Assembly (NCBI RefSeq): GCF_002878395.1
Contig: NC_061120.1
Coordinates: 97,018,711 to 97,082,710, forward strand
Direction: 5' to 3'
DNA: 64,000 nucleotides
Origin: Capsicum annuum
Lineage: Eukaryota > Streptophyta > Magnoliopsida > Solanales > Solanaceae
Made by a program: the position numbers and the translations under genes. A model generated the notes under the pieces. It had not been told where the DNA came from and searched no databases. It was given only the letters and a program-made list of their open reading frames with translations. Below, in pieces: positions 45,656-57,169 of the stretch (positions within the stretch are counted from its first letter, which is position 1; the number at the start of each line of letters is the position of its first letter).

Positions 45656-48358
45656 TGTAATACTCCGTACTTCTACCTAGCTTAAAATTATTTTAGAAAT
45701 AATAAGGACTTGTTTTAAAGATGAATCCACTTTTATACATGTGGTATTTTCAAGATTTTCACTCTTTATCACATGAAAAATTGAATAAGCTTTCCATTGA
45801 TACCAAATTTACCCAAATCCGCCATCCGGGCGAAGAGTTAGAGCCTTTTTAGCGAGGCAGTGTATTAACTGAGCCATCAGCGTGTCGTGGAGCCAGCTTA
45901 AATGGCAATTGTCGATTTCCAGTGTTGCTCCATTATAGCAGCATATCGTACCAAACTGTCAGTTCACAAACAAAGTGGCAACGCGATAGCTTCGCATTGC
46001 GCCACCATGTTGATTCCTAATTTTCCAATTCCAGTGACTTGGCTGATAGTGGCACGTCACACCAAGGATAAAAATTGAGAAATTGTCACAAAAATTAAAA
46101 TATGCATCCAAGGGCTAAAAAGGTCAAGTTATCATCCCTATATAAACTCAATAACACATGATTCAACCATATTTCACCCAAAACATAGTGTTTCTCTCAA
46201 GTTTATCTCAAGAATAAGCTAGGGTTTTCAAATATGGGATTCAAATTCAATACTCAAATTCAAGAATATCTCCATGAATCTTCATAGAATTAAGAACTAA
46301 GGTTTGGACAGTGTTCATTCATGGATTCCTTTCATCCATAAAGCCCAAGAATCAAGTTTTAAATCTTGTATTGTGAATATTTTGTTGTGGGTTGATTATG
46401 TTCATGTGATTATGGTTGTATGATTCCCAAGTTGGAATCTTAATGTGTTTTCATATGAAATTACGTTAGTATATAAGTTTAAATCCATAATTGAGTGGTT
46501 TATGATGTGTTAATTAATGATTATACCTATGCCCTAAGTTGTGCATGTAAGGTGCTTGATAAAATGCCTAAGGGACTAAAACTTATGTAATATAGATAAA
46601 TTGTGACTTAAGTGATGGATTCATGTTTTAACTTTATGTTCAAATGAATTCCATGCTATTAAAATGCCTTGTAAATGTTGTTGGATTGCTCATGAATTAG
46701 ACTTATAAAATTATGCCATGTTTACATGCAGTCCTATTCATGTACAAGCTTATGATAACCATATACTTCATGAAATCCCCAACTTATTGTATTATGGATT
46801 GTTGATATTGGTCATGTATTCAAGATTTTCATGCCTTTTCAGTTTCCCTCTATCGAGTCTTGGGGGTACTTGTACCCGACAATGTAGTTGTATGCCTAGA
46901 GACAATGTCATGTTTTCAAGATTCTCTCAGTCAAGCCATGTTCAGTAGAATTCAGTCAGTCTCATGACTCAGGAAAAACTCAATAATATTTCCATCAGTC
47001 AACGGAACTCAGTTAATTCAGTCTAGTTCGGTTCAGTCGTTCATGTTCAGTGTCTATTCAGATGAGAGTAGAAATTAGAACCGAACAAACCCGAGGATGG
47101 GAACTCATTTGTTATATGAGGGTGTGATTCTTAGAAGCAATTCTTGTATTTCAGAACTATGTAGCCAACATAGGTTGAGACATCATAGCCTACTATATAA
47201 GGGTAGATGAGGTGGGTTAACCTGTTATATGAGGGTTCCTACCATTCTCACCAGAGTTACCTGTTATATGATGGTTACTTACAGATTGTCCTTACCAGTG
47301 GCACGGTATTGACACCCTTCAAATTAGGGTTACAGAGTGGAACCCAACTCAGCCCTAATAGTGTATTAGGAGAATGTCGGTTAGATAACTACATCCTACA
47401 GTTTCAGTTTCAGATTCAGTCTTCACAATAAAACTCAGTCCAGTTCTATAGAAATCAGGACTGTCAGATACAGTCGCTTAGTTCAGTATGGAACTCAGCT
47501 AGTTCTATAAGATTTTAGGACTGCCAGACATAGTCACACAGTTAATAGTACATTAATTATACGAAATTCATATTACCAGTATTTAGATTTCAGGACTATC
47601 AGAGATAGTCCATAATACCAGTTCTTCATAATCAGAACTATCAAAAATAGTCATTCCTTTATCAATAATATGACATTAGTTCCTCAACACTTAATAGACT
47701 CAGTTATTCAGTATCCTAGTATTACTACTCAGATATCAGTAAATCCACATTATCAAAATTCATGAGTCATTGTTATAACGATCTCAGTTACAGTTACGTA
47801 TTTATGCATGTATACTCGCATTCATGCTGTTCAGTTAGTTAGTATTGTTCATACATTTGAACCATTGCATTCAACCTACCTCACTTGTATACCAGTACAT
47901 TCAACGTATTGACGCATTTGTGCTATGGTTTTTTAAACCATAAGTTTAGAAGCACGAGCTCCCGAGCATCCTTAGTAGATCAGACATTCAGCAGCCAGAC
48001 TAGCAGTGAGTCCTCATCATTTGAGGATAGTATAGTTATTTTATTAATTTATTATTTCAGTAGTTTGGAGTTAGTTAGGGACATGTCCTATCAACTCTAC
48101 AGATTTCAGATAGTTTTAGAGGCTTTCAGACTACAACATATTTCAGACAATTTATTTTAGTTTTAGGTATTATTATACCCCATTACAGATATTATTTTAT
48201 ATTAAGTATTAGTTCAGTTTTGAATCTTATGGCCTTATAGCTTATATTTCACATATTTACAGTATATTATTTAGTGCTCAGTTATAGATATCAGTCATGG
48301 GTGAGCTTGTGGTACTTCGGGGTCATGAGTACCGTGTAACATGATTTGGGGCATTACA
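45656..48358 (+). repeat. Solo LTR, relative of the G1 LTR
   Basis: 2.7 kb, tgtaatactccg...ggggcattaca. From ~46118 it is collinear with the G1 LTRs (aaggtcaa..., gtttctctcaa, tgttcattcatggattcctt, ctcatcatttgaggatag); its first ~450 bases differ. Flanks are atgta (45651-45655) and atata (48359-48363), a 4/5 TSD. A lone LTR with its own duplication is the footprint of LTR-LTR recombination. Confidence 0.8.
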
Positions 48359-49094
48359 ATATACTACATAACTAGCCTCACTCACACTTATCAACTCAAG
48401 GGTACTATCTACGCACACAAACTTTAAAAATATAGAAATACTATAATCCTATATCTCCTTGGGTACACCTCTAGATCATACGCATACCATCGTACTAAAT
48501 TTCAAATCAACAAACTTAAATTCTTGTATAGACTATTTCAAGCCTACTGATTCAACTTTCATACAACTAGACCCGTGGATATAAGGTTTACTAAATCCAG
48601 ACAAATACTATCCCACTTTACTACTGCTAAACTTCTGGGTTCATGCTTTTAACTCTAGATCATATGCTGTCATAGAATTCTGAGAAAGGATCTGAGAGCA
48701 CATCTGACTTTGGATTAATGAATGATTTTTCATGAATAAGAATGAACACTTTCAAAGTTTAGGACATAAGGGCACTGATGGGATACTTTTTTTAGCCAAC
48801 ATGCAATTCGAAAACTATCTGCAGGGACTTTTTAAGAAAGCTCTATCTGTAGGAATTTGAGTTTGACTATTTCTGTTACCTCAAAAGCAAGATAGAACTG
48901 GCATGAATAGAGTAAGATGAGAATATGTATAATTTTCTTAGAGACATTTTCTAAAGCACGATATGAGATATGAAAAAAGGGAAATATTTCTTAAATGCCC
49001 TGTAGCCTCTAAAAAAAGTACAAATGTCTCTGTACCATTTTGTAAGACTCTATTAGACACAAATTCATAGAAACCCTAGGATACTTGAACTCTG
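48359..49094 (-). other. G3 non-coding interior, 5' half (leader)
   Basis: Follows the G3 primer site on the minus strand. Leader-like sequence; no gag start or other coding motif recognised. Confidence 0.55.
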
Positions 49095-49111
49095 TGCTCT
49101 AATACTAAGTT
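49095..49111 (-). other. G3 primer-binding site
   Basis: On the minus strand, aacttagtattagagca follows the LTR end tgaca. It is the same decayed initiator-Met site as in G1. Confidence 0.7.
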
Positions 49112-51821
49112 TGTCACAATCGAGACTACCCCCTAGTCATAACATGGTGCTTAGAACCACAAGTGATCCTAAGCTAACCCATGAACTGGCATGATACTTG
49201 AGCATTGGAATTAAATTGTATAAAAACTAAATTTGTCGAGCAGAAACATGATCATAAAGAAATTTGAATAAGTATAATACTGATAAAGTGTACATCATGA
49301 TAAAAGTAAAGAAATAACTTGAATTACATGAATGACTCTGACTGACTATCTATGAAGCCTCTACAATACTAACTATAGATAGCTGGGACATGAATCCAAT
49401 AACCACTAATCAATACATATGAATAGTAACAAGATAGAGAATGTACTACAACTGGCTGAAGTCCTTGAAACAAGAGAACTCATCACCTTCTGGCTAGAAG
49501 CTGCAAATTGTTTGATTATGATGTGTAGACTACAACTAGCACCTACATTATTAGACAATGTTGTACGTAGACATATGTGTGGATAAGTACTTTGGAATGT
49601 ACCGAGTATATGGAGACATGTACTAAATCATGAAAATACTTAAGATATGTTTTAAAACTAAGGATATAAGTTATTTGCAGAAACATACATTTGAAGCATG
49701 GCTATACATGAAAATTGTAATTCATAGTGAAATTTATAAGTAATTAGATAAAAAAATTCTATAATGCTAGGAAGCGGTAGAAACATAAATTTTGTAAGTA
49801 AATCTCTTGTAAAGCTGAATATATTGTAAAAACTATACTGAGCTTGATGTCTGAATACTTGGTCTAAAACTATGTGGTGGAAACTGACATAACTCAAGGA
49901 TATGAATATACAAATATTTTGAGCACAAATGAATAAACATACAAAACCAACATAACCTATACTAAGTAAATCTGATTTAGTGAATGACTAATGACTGGGT
50001 TATCAAACAATTGAAATCTAAGTAAATGGATAACTAATGCCTGCATACTAAGTAGCTGATATATGAATACTGAGTAATTGATATCCAAAAATTGAATAAC
50101 TAATAACTGAATACTAAATAAGTTACATCTAAATATTGGTTAACTGACATCTGTATGCTGATTATCTGATAACTGTACATTAATTAACTGATATCTGAAT
50201 ACTGATCATGTAAAACTGAACTGTACTTGGTCTAAATAACTAGACTGAAACTATGGGAGGTATCATGTAACCAATATGCCCCAATTTGAGCTAATTGGGG
50301 TCCAACTTGTAACCCTAGTTGGAATAGTGTCAGTACCTTGCCACGGGTACTAACACAACCTATGTGGATCCACTAAACTGGTGTCATAAAGGACTAGGGA
50401 GTCACCCTCCACTGGCAGGTGCTCTCATGAGATATGCATCAACCCTAATATAGGAAAAAATCTCAAATCTATGCTGTCTATGTAGTTCTAGAACTCCAGG
50501 ACTGCTATTAAAGGTCACACCCTCTACTAGAAGGTGAGCCCCCATCCCTGGGTTTGCTCGATGCTAAATCCTACTCCCAACTGAACTGACATTGGTACTG
50601 ACTTATGTTCAACTGAACATAACAATTGATAATGCTCAACATGATAATAAAAATAGAGTAGAATGATAGGATTCATGGTATAACTAAATTATTTCTTGAA
50701 AATTTAAAATCATGTAAACACATAGGTATCAGGTGTTCATAACCCGCCAACACCGAATAATAATAAAATATGATATCAAAGCTTAAACTGTAGTATGGAA
50801 TCGTAGTTCAAAGACCCAAAACATGAACATTTCACATGAACTTGAACATGGGAATGTCTTAAACATGAGAAGACGACATGATTACATGTCTCAATTTGTA
50901 ATTAGGGGATTTAACATGAAATCAACACACTATGACATGGAAACTTGAAATTCAAAACCTGAAATAGCTTAATTCACTTGGAAACAGTTGTAGACATAAC
51001 TTTTAATCAATTCAACATGAAATTCATGGATCAATTTCATAAAGTAGGCTAATATTTATACTTGCAAGTAAAAATAAGGGTTTTGGGCTCAATGTGTGAA
51101 AGGGACCCATTGATGAATACCTGCATACCTTAATTGAATTAATTCTTGAAGAAATCTTGAAATTAAATCTTGAATCCTCATGTTCTTGAGATAAGAAGCT
51201 TGAATTATTGTTCTTGGGAAAGAGAAGGCCTTGTACGTGAGTTTTTTGAGAAATATATGCAAATAATATCCTTCTTAGTGTTATAAACTGCGATTTGGAT
51301 ATTTGTGGTTGAGGGGAAAAGACCAAATTACCCTTTAGCCCATAGTTAACTGAAACAATGGGGGAATTGCCCCCAGGGCGCACCCCTAAGTCCATGGGAG
51401 TAGCCTAGTCTGGGGGAATAGCCCTCGCAACGTTAGCTTATCGTGAGCCCTTACTGTTTCTTACAAAAATAGTCATAATTTTTTTCTCGGGTATTAGATT
51501 AAGGCAAAAGTTGTATAGTTGGAAAGATAATTCAATTATTTATCATTTGGTGAGTGTTGAATGAAAAATTCCACATATATAAAAAGTTATAAATATTCAA
51601 AGTTGACCCTTGTAGAATTGAATACCAAAATTTGACTGAATCAATGGCTCTTAGCTCAATATTGCTCTAAGTGATTCCTATGAACATTTTTCACCTTATA
51701 AGCACTTCACATACTAGGATAAAGACAATGACACATGTATTCAAATATAAATCATGGGATTAGAGTTTACACACATAGGAATGACAGTTCGATTTCTTTC
51801 TCGAAAATGCAGGGTGTTACA
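49112..51821 (-). repeat. G3 5' LTR (uninterrupted)
   Basis: 2710 bases; on the minus strand tgtaacaccctgcattttcg ... attgtgaca. It keeps the uninterrupted target of G2 at 50985-50989 and the ~290 bases lost from the 3' LTR copy. It shares ttgggagtaggatttagcat-type blocks with the G2 LTRs. It contains an open 123-codon minus-strand stretch (51024-51395) that I regard as chance. Confidence 0.88.
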
Positions 51822-51826
51822 TTTGA

Positions 51827-52488
51827 ACACATAAGTAACATTTGTTATAAATTCTATAAGATATACGAGAGTTACACTAACAAAGAAATATATCTTTGTC
51901 ACTTTGAGGATCAAACTTACAACTGTTGCCATCAACATTATTAAAAAACACTTATATCTAAATAAATAAAATTAACTAATAATTAGTTTCTTTCCATCCC
52001 ATAATTCATATGGGGTCTTATTTAGAATAGGTCTAATGAGACATCTATTCAAGATATGACATGTAATACTTACTACTTTTTCCCAGAAATGATGTTGTAG
52101 AGAGTGTTGAAAAATCATGGTTCTAGCCTATATTGTCATATTTTTTATTTCAACCAATCCATTTTGTTGATGAGTGCATGGATATGAGAAGTTATGAGTG
52201 TATCCTAGCTTGTTGTAGAAGCTTTCAAAAACATTGTTCTCAAATTCTCCTCTATGATCACTTCTTATGGAAGAAATGTAGTACCCCTTGTCTCTTTGTA
52301 CTTTTTCATACAAAAACTCAAAATTCTTTAAAGTATCATCTTTATTAGATTGAAATATAACTCAAGTAAATGAGAATAATCTTCAACTATAACAAAAACA
52401 TATCTTTTACCTCCAAGAATTGTTGTCCTTGTGGGACCAAAATGGTCCATGTAAAGTATTTGTAAAAGTGTAGTCGTAGTCACAATAT
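51827..52488 (-). pseudogene. Copia H integrase
   Basis: Integrase of copia H, minus strand. It starts after the TRIM with MDHFGPTRTTILGGKRYVFV, then IVEDYSH (the family has a D-D here). 52313-52128 is open: MYEKVQRDKGYYISSIRSDH, RGEFENNVFESFYNKLGY, then QQNGLVEIKNMT (E of the triad; the usual ERKN became EIKN). It continues IFQHSLQHHFWEKVV, NKTPYELWDGKK, and decays into SRISYRIYNKCYLCV at the G3 border. Stops in the C-terminal part. It joins RT at 18979 across G3. Confidence 0.9.
52484..52488 (+). other. TRIM target-site duplication, left
   Basis: aatat, repeated exactly at 53075-53079. Confidence 0.9.
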
Positions 52489-52716
52489 TGTATTACCCTA
52501 ACTTAGGATTAAGGAGTCCCACATCGGTAAAAAATAGAAGAGATGTCGGGTATATAAGTAAGCAAGCCTTACTCCCTAGTGACACATTTTAAAGCTGTGA
52601 GGGCTTGGACCTAGAGTAGATAATATCACTAGTGGGTTGAAGAGTTACAGGGGTCTCTCAGGCCTTAATCGTTTGGGATGCCCATTGCAGATAGGGCCCT
52701 AGTTCGGGTCGTGACA
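52489..52716 (+). repeat. TRIM 5' LTR
   Basis: 228 bases, tgtattaccctaac...gggtcgtgaca. Confidence 0.93.
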
Positions 52717-52846
52717 AAAATTATATCAGAGCCGCTCCTGTGTTAGCTCTATCGATGTAGGCTAGAGTTCAAACTGAGTTTAGGCAAATCCTGGTAAGGC
52801 GGGGGTAAACCTTATTGAGGACGCTGAGTTCATAAGGTGGGGTGTA

Positions 52847-53074
52847 TGTAACACTCTAACATAGGATTAAGGAGTCCCATATCAGCAAAATATAGAAGGG
52901 ATGCTGGGTATATAAGTAAGCAAGACTTACTCCCCAGTGATGCATTTTAAAGCCGTGAGGGCTTGGACCCAGAGAGGAAAATATCACTAGTGGGTTGGGG
53001 AGTTACAGGGGTATCTCGAGCCTTGATAGTTTGAGATGCTTGTTGCATCCAGTACCCTGGCTCGGGTCATGACA
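52847..53074 (+). repeat. TRIM 3' LTR
   Basis: 228 bases, tgtaacactctaac...gggtcatgaca, collinear with the 5' LTR and of identical length. Confidence 0.93.
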
Positions 53075-53079
53075 AATAT

Positions 53080-53640
53080 CCATTTGTGTGAATAAATTTT
53101 TAAATTACTTACCTTTTTGGCATGCATCACAAATGTGGTCCTTAGTATAATCGAGTTTGGGTAGTCCAAGAACTATATCAAGCTTTTCAATTTTCTCTAT
53201 GAGTCACATACTAGCATAACCAAGCTTCTTGTGCCATACCCATAGATCTCTAAACAAAGAAGTAATACAACTATGTTCCTTACTCCTTTTGATGAAATCT
53301 AGGATGAAGACATTTTTGACACTATTTTCAAGAAGCATAATTTTCCCAAATTTATCCACTATTAAAAATATGTCTTTTTGTACTTTACTTCAAGATGACC
53401 ATCACATAGTTGACTGATGCTTAGTAAGTTGTATTTTAAGCCCTTCATAAGATAAATATTAGTAATATCATATAAATCATTAGAAGCAATTATTCCAACG
53501 CCTACTACTGTTCCTTTAGAATTTTCTCTAAAATGAATGCTTTCTCCATCATAATCAACCATTACTTTGAATAAATTTTTATTTCTCATATACCTTGAAT
53601 ATGCACTATGAAGGTACCATTTTCCTTTACTTTAGAGTGC
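53080..53640 (-). pseudogene. Copia H protease and pre-integrase region
   Basis: Minus strand. The protease begins near 53630 with KWYLHSAYSRYMRNKNLFK; the catalytic Asp of the family's YLDS motif is His here. 53589-53362 is open: HFRENSKGTVVGVGIIASND, IYLMKGLKYNLLSISQLCDG, a strong copia protease signature. The pre-integrase zinc region follows (53250-53090): KKLGYASM, IVLGLPKLDYTKDHICDACQ. The TRIM interrupts just after it. Inactive through the lost Asp and frame breaks. Confidence 0.88.
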
Positions 53641-54758
53641 TTTTCCTACAAAAAAAATTGTTACTTATCTTGAGGTACCCAAGCCTTCTTCGATCCATTT
53701 GAGTTAGTTTGAATTATTTGATCAAACTTTAGGTCTCCAAATTCATTTAGAAGCACTTTTCATATGAAAGTTACAACTGTAATGTTTGGGCCCAGATTTT
53801 ACACAATTAGAACATGAGAAAGAAGAGTGTATTTTAGTGATTGACCTTGAATGACTATAGTTAAGATTTGTACTCTTGGTCAACCTTCCAGATATAGTTG
53901 ACTAGAAGGACTTATCACAACTATAAATACTTGTTACTAAATTCAGGTTTATCTCTGTTAGAGTTTTTATCAATTGACTTTTGTGAAGAAGTCAACTGTT
54001 TTGATCTAAAAACATTACGACTGGGTGATTTTTGAGAGATAATTATTTTGATATTTAGTTCATCAATATCTTCTTGTAAGAAATCTTTTTAAAGTGAAAT
54101 GATATCTCCTCTAACTTCATCATAAGATAGGGTACTGAGATCCATTATTTCAAGAGCAACTACTTTAGAGATCTATTAGAAGGGTAGAATTCTAAGAATT
54201 GTGATGATTTAGTCTAATATATGATAGGTTTTTCCAGCTACTTTGAGTTCACTAATGATTTTCCTAGATTAATAAAAATTATCTTCAATTAATTCTCCTC
54301 TTTCATTTTGAATAACTCATATTCATAGATAAACATGCCAATAAAGGTTTGAACTTTTTAGTTCCTTCACAAGTGACTTCCAATTTATCCCACATTTTAT
54401 TAGCAGTGTCAAAACAAGATTTTTTTTTCATATTGTTCACCACAGATAGAATTATAAAGTATATTGTTTGCTCCTGAGTTTATCTGGATAATTTCCATTT
54501 GTTCATCAACGTAATTCTCAAGAGATGAAATTACAATATTTTATGGTTTACCATTTTTAATATTTACCTCAGTTTCTCTAGAAGGAGGAATAGGTAGATC
54601 ACCGAATTTGATAACTTTTAGACTTTAACATCATAGGATTTAATGAATATCTCCATTTTGATTTTCAAGTGAGAGGAATGCTTGTGATTGAAATAAAAAG
54701 GTCTTATTGAGAAGTTTTTTTTTTGAAAAAGTACCCCAATTGCTGATGGTTGAACCAT
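53641..54758 (-). pseudogene. Copia H gag
   Basis: Minus-strand gag. Likely start at 54758 (MVQPSAIGVLFQ). Then EIFIKSYDVKV and VIKFGDLPIPPSRETEV, INSGANNILYNSICGEQYEK (54500-54420), TFIGMFIYEYELFKMKEEN, GKSLVNSK, and a zinc-knuckle-like FSCSNCVKSGPKHYSC near 53790-53830. Typical UBN2-type copia gag, broken by many stops. The order gag-protease-integrase-RT fits copia. Confidence 0.82.
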
Positions 54759-54802
54759 GATTTTTTCGCACTTAATGGTAAGAAATTTAGCTTTAGACCT
54801 TT

Positions 54803-54814
54803 CTCTAATACCAA
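54803..54814 (-). other. Copia H primer-binding site
   Basis: On the minus strand ttggtattagag, one change from the initiator-Met site, between the LTR end and the gag start. Confidence 0.75.
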
Positions 54815-54815
54815 C

Positions 54816-55601
54816 TGAATTTGCAGGAGGGGTGAATTGATTTTGTTTTCCTTAGTTGACTGTTCAAGATAGTAAGTCGATTGACAGACAGTGAATTGTA
54901 AAAGCAAATGCTTGAAAGTAAAGAATTGTAATATAAATGACAACATATGGTTCATACGGTTGGGATCCAATATGGATCTTATGATCATCCCCTTTAGGTT
55001 AAATGGTGTTCTGTTGTAAGTCTTTGCAAATATTTGGGTTTGGTGCAACTTTGAGAATAGAGATCCTACTACCCACAATATTTTTCTCTTCTCTTATTTT
55101 CTCTGAGTCTTTTTCTTCTCTTTTTTTGATTTCTTTGATACAATGCATCACTAACAATGTTTTCTCTTCTCTCTTTTTTTCTACACCATAAAACACTAAG
55201 TATTACAATGCTTGTTTAAAGTAAAGTAAAACTAGTAGATGGAAAAGATTAATTATATGTCCAACTGTTCTCTGATGGCTTTTTTATATAATGGTAGAAT
55301 CTAGACATTGGGGGGCTTGAAGAGATAGAAACCTAGGAGATTTTTGATCCTTGAAAAAGGTAAATGAGGATTCTTTTTTAAAGAATAAATCAAAGTCATA
55401 CATTGACATTGGGTGATAGGTTTTTCTCTTCATTGTATATCTTCTTGAACTCTGGAAATTGAATCTTGAACATGAACAAATATAGATGGAGTGCTTATAA
55501 TTTCTAGCTTCATTTATTACTTCATTCTTCATTCTTAAAATCTTCAATGAATGTTCCTTGGAAGTTGCATCTTTCATGAATGATTCTTTTTGATTAGATC
55601 A
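54816..55601 (-). repeat. Copia H 5' LTR
   Basis: Inner edge fixed by the primer site. The outer edge (near tgatctaatc on the minus strand) is a guess, because no second LTR copy lies in the window. Two minus-strand open stretches here (54704-55078, 55284-55577) do not resemble proteins. Confidence 0.5.
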
Positions 55602-56962
55602 AGTACCTAGTACCTAGCTACTTGGTACTTTTTTTATTTCTTAATGCTTCCAAGCGTTGCAATTTAGTTATCCTTTTTTGTTTTGCTGCTATCCTACACA
55701 AAAACTAAAGTGATCATTAAAATTATAACTCAACAAATATAATCAATGAAAGTTAGAAGCATGCACATAAAGATCCTATAATGATGCCTCTTGGGCAAAA
55801 TCTATGAACCATAGTTATGGAATTTTGATTATCTGAATCCTTATTCTCTTGGTGCTAAATAATTCTCCCAAAAAGAATTAGTTCTTTGTATAATATTATG
55901 TGATATATTTGGATGTCAAAAATATTCATAAACCATATTTTTATGATCCTAAACTCTATGTCATGTCATAAATCATATGCTGAAAATCATGTATCTAAAG
56001 TATGTCTTGTAAATCTTGCATAAATCAGAGAAAACTTGCTTAAAATACATATAACTTTATAGATTCTAAAATATAGAGTTTGTATTTGATAATGAAACCT
56101 TAAACCATTAATCTTGATTCATAAATCATAGTTTAGGTAGAAATCATAAGTTCATGTGAAAACCTTGTTCATAGAAACCAAGTAAAGCAAGTAAAATCAA
56201 TCTTTAGTAAATTAGGTATTAACCTTAGTTTTGAATCAGAATGCCATATATCTTAAGTACTTGGGAGTGAGGATTAAAGGAATAGATAACTAAAAAATTG
56301 TGTACCTTAACAAAGACAAAAGCTTGATGAGCGAAACTTGAATAATTTGCTTTATTTAGAACCCTAGCCTCCTTGTTCTCATTTAATCTTGTTATAGACT
56401 TGTTCTAGACTTGATCTTGAAAATTTAAAGAGAGAATAGGCTTTATTATCTCTTATAATGTATGTATGTATGCATGTATGACCCAAGAATATGAGAAAGA
56501 GTTAAGAGATGATGAAAATATAAATTTACCCTTAATGAGAAGTGCAAAAATATAGGGTACCAAGACCCAAACTATGAGTCATTTTCCAAGGTTTGATCGT
56601 ATCTACATTCATGCTCACCAAAGGATTTTGAAAAGTCTCTGGTTTAGTAGTAAAGGTCATAGTATGGTTTGTACTTTGAAAGTACTACCCGTACATATGA
56701 TAGTGGTTTTGAGGGACTTTGGTAAGTAATTAAACATTCTCAAAAAGAGTTGATATACGACTCATACATAAACCTATGACTTGTACCCTATGTCATAGTA
56801 AATTAGGGATTTTGCAAATCATTCCACAACTCAATTTATGAGTCATGGTCCTGGTGTACGACTCATAAAGTGAGACATACTAGTTTTAGACTTTAAGTCT
56901 CAGACCATGAATTTTTTTGTTGAATACTGAGTATTCTTAGGTTCAAAATTTGAGGTTTTATA
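55602..56962 (-). repeat. 3' LTR of chromovirus G4
   Basis: On the minus strand it starts tataaaacctcaaattttga right after the polypurine tract. ~1.36 kb long if it runs to copia H. No partner LTR is present, so its end is uncertain. Includes a tgtatgtatgtatgcatgta short repeat at 56458-56478. Confidence 0.6.
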
Positions 56963-56980
56963 GTATCTCGCTCTTAAGAT
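56963..56980 (-). other. G4 polypurine tract
   Basis: On the minus strand, tcttaagagcgagatac precedes the LTR, a decayed aagagggagata. Confidence 0.6.
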
Positions 56981-57169
56981 ATTTTTTTTCTATAATGAAA
57001 TCTAGCGATAGGATGAAAGGACAAAAAAACCATAATAAATCGAGTTCAACTAAAACACATTGAGCCATATAACTCAAATATAGAGTATAAAAGCAGGAAT
57101 ACTAACATAAGCATACAAGGTTTTGGGATATGACACAGGAATCCTAAGAGTTGTTATAAGAATGATGTT

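Larger units (their letters stand above)
18980..51821 (-). mobile_element. LARD-like LTR element G3 (outer nest)
   Basis: Minus-strand element with long LTRs and no recognisable coding interior. The 5' LTR is 49112-51821 (2.7 kb). The 3' LTR is 18980-20543 plus 43104-43954, split by G2 and carrying a ~290-base deletion relative to the 5' LTR. The interior is 43955-49111, itself containing a solo LTR. Flanks are cttga (18975-18979) and tttga (51822-51826), a 4/5 TSD. Primer site and polypurine tract are in the right places. Long LTRs plus a non-coding interior fit a LARD, probably mobilised by related chromoviruses whose LTRs share sequence blocks. Confidence 0.85.
52489..53074 (+). mobile_element. 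TRIM (586 bp) in copia H
   Basis: Terminal-repeat retrotransposon in miniature: two 228-base LTRs (52489-52716 and 52847-53074) around a 130-base interior with only a primer site (ttatatcagagcc, 52721-52733) and a polypurine tract (aaggtggggtg, ~52834-52844). Perfect aatat duplication on both sides. It has no coding capacity and must be moved in trans. LTRs carry the agtcccacatcgg and tatataagtaagcaag words common in plant TRIMs. No 5S-rRNA-like promoter is seen, so it is not Cassandra. Confidence 0.93.
17493..55601 (-). mobile_element. Ty1/copia element H, split by nested insertions
   Basis: A single minus-strand copia element spread over 38 kb. Order on the minus strand: 5' LTR (55601-54816), primer site, gag (from 54758), protease and pre-integrase (to 53075), TRIM insertion, integrase (52488-51827), the 32.8-kb G3 insertion, then RT and RNase H (18979-17493). 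It is truncated in RNase H at the Ogre edge. The reading continues logically across the G3 insertion (...SRISYRIYNKCYLCV then ESVHVFF...), which proves that both sides belong to one element. Only ~5 kb of the span is H itself. Confidence 0.85.

Noticed and set aside
51024..51395. 123-codon open frame on the minus strand, the longest outside known transposon proteins
   Set aside because: It lies wholly in the G3 5' LTR, has no recognisable domain and mixed hydrophobic composition, and LTRs of this kind are not expected to encode protein.
52489..53074. Cassandra TRIM
   Set aside because: The LTR lacks any recognisable 5S-rRNA-like internal promoter.
54704..55577. Minus-strand open frames of 124 and 97 codons
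   Set aside because: They cover the copia H LTR, primer site and gag start; no protein similarity seen.
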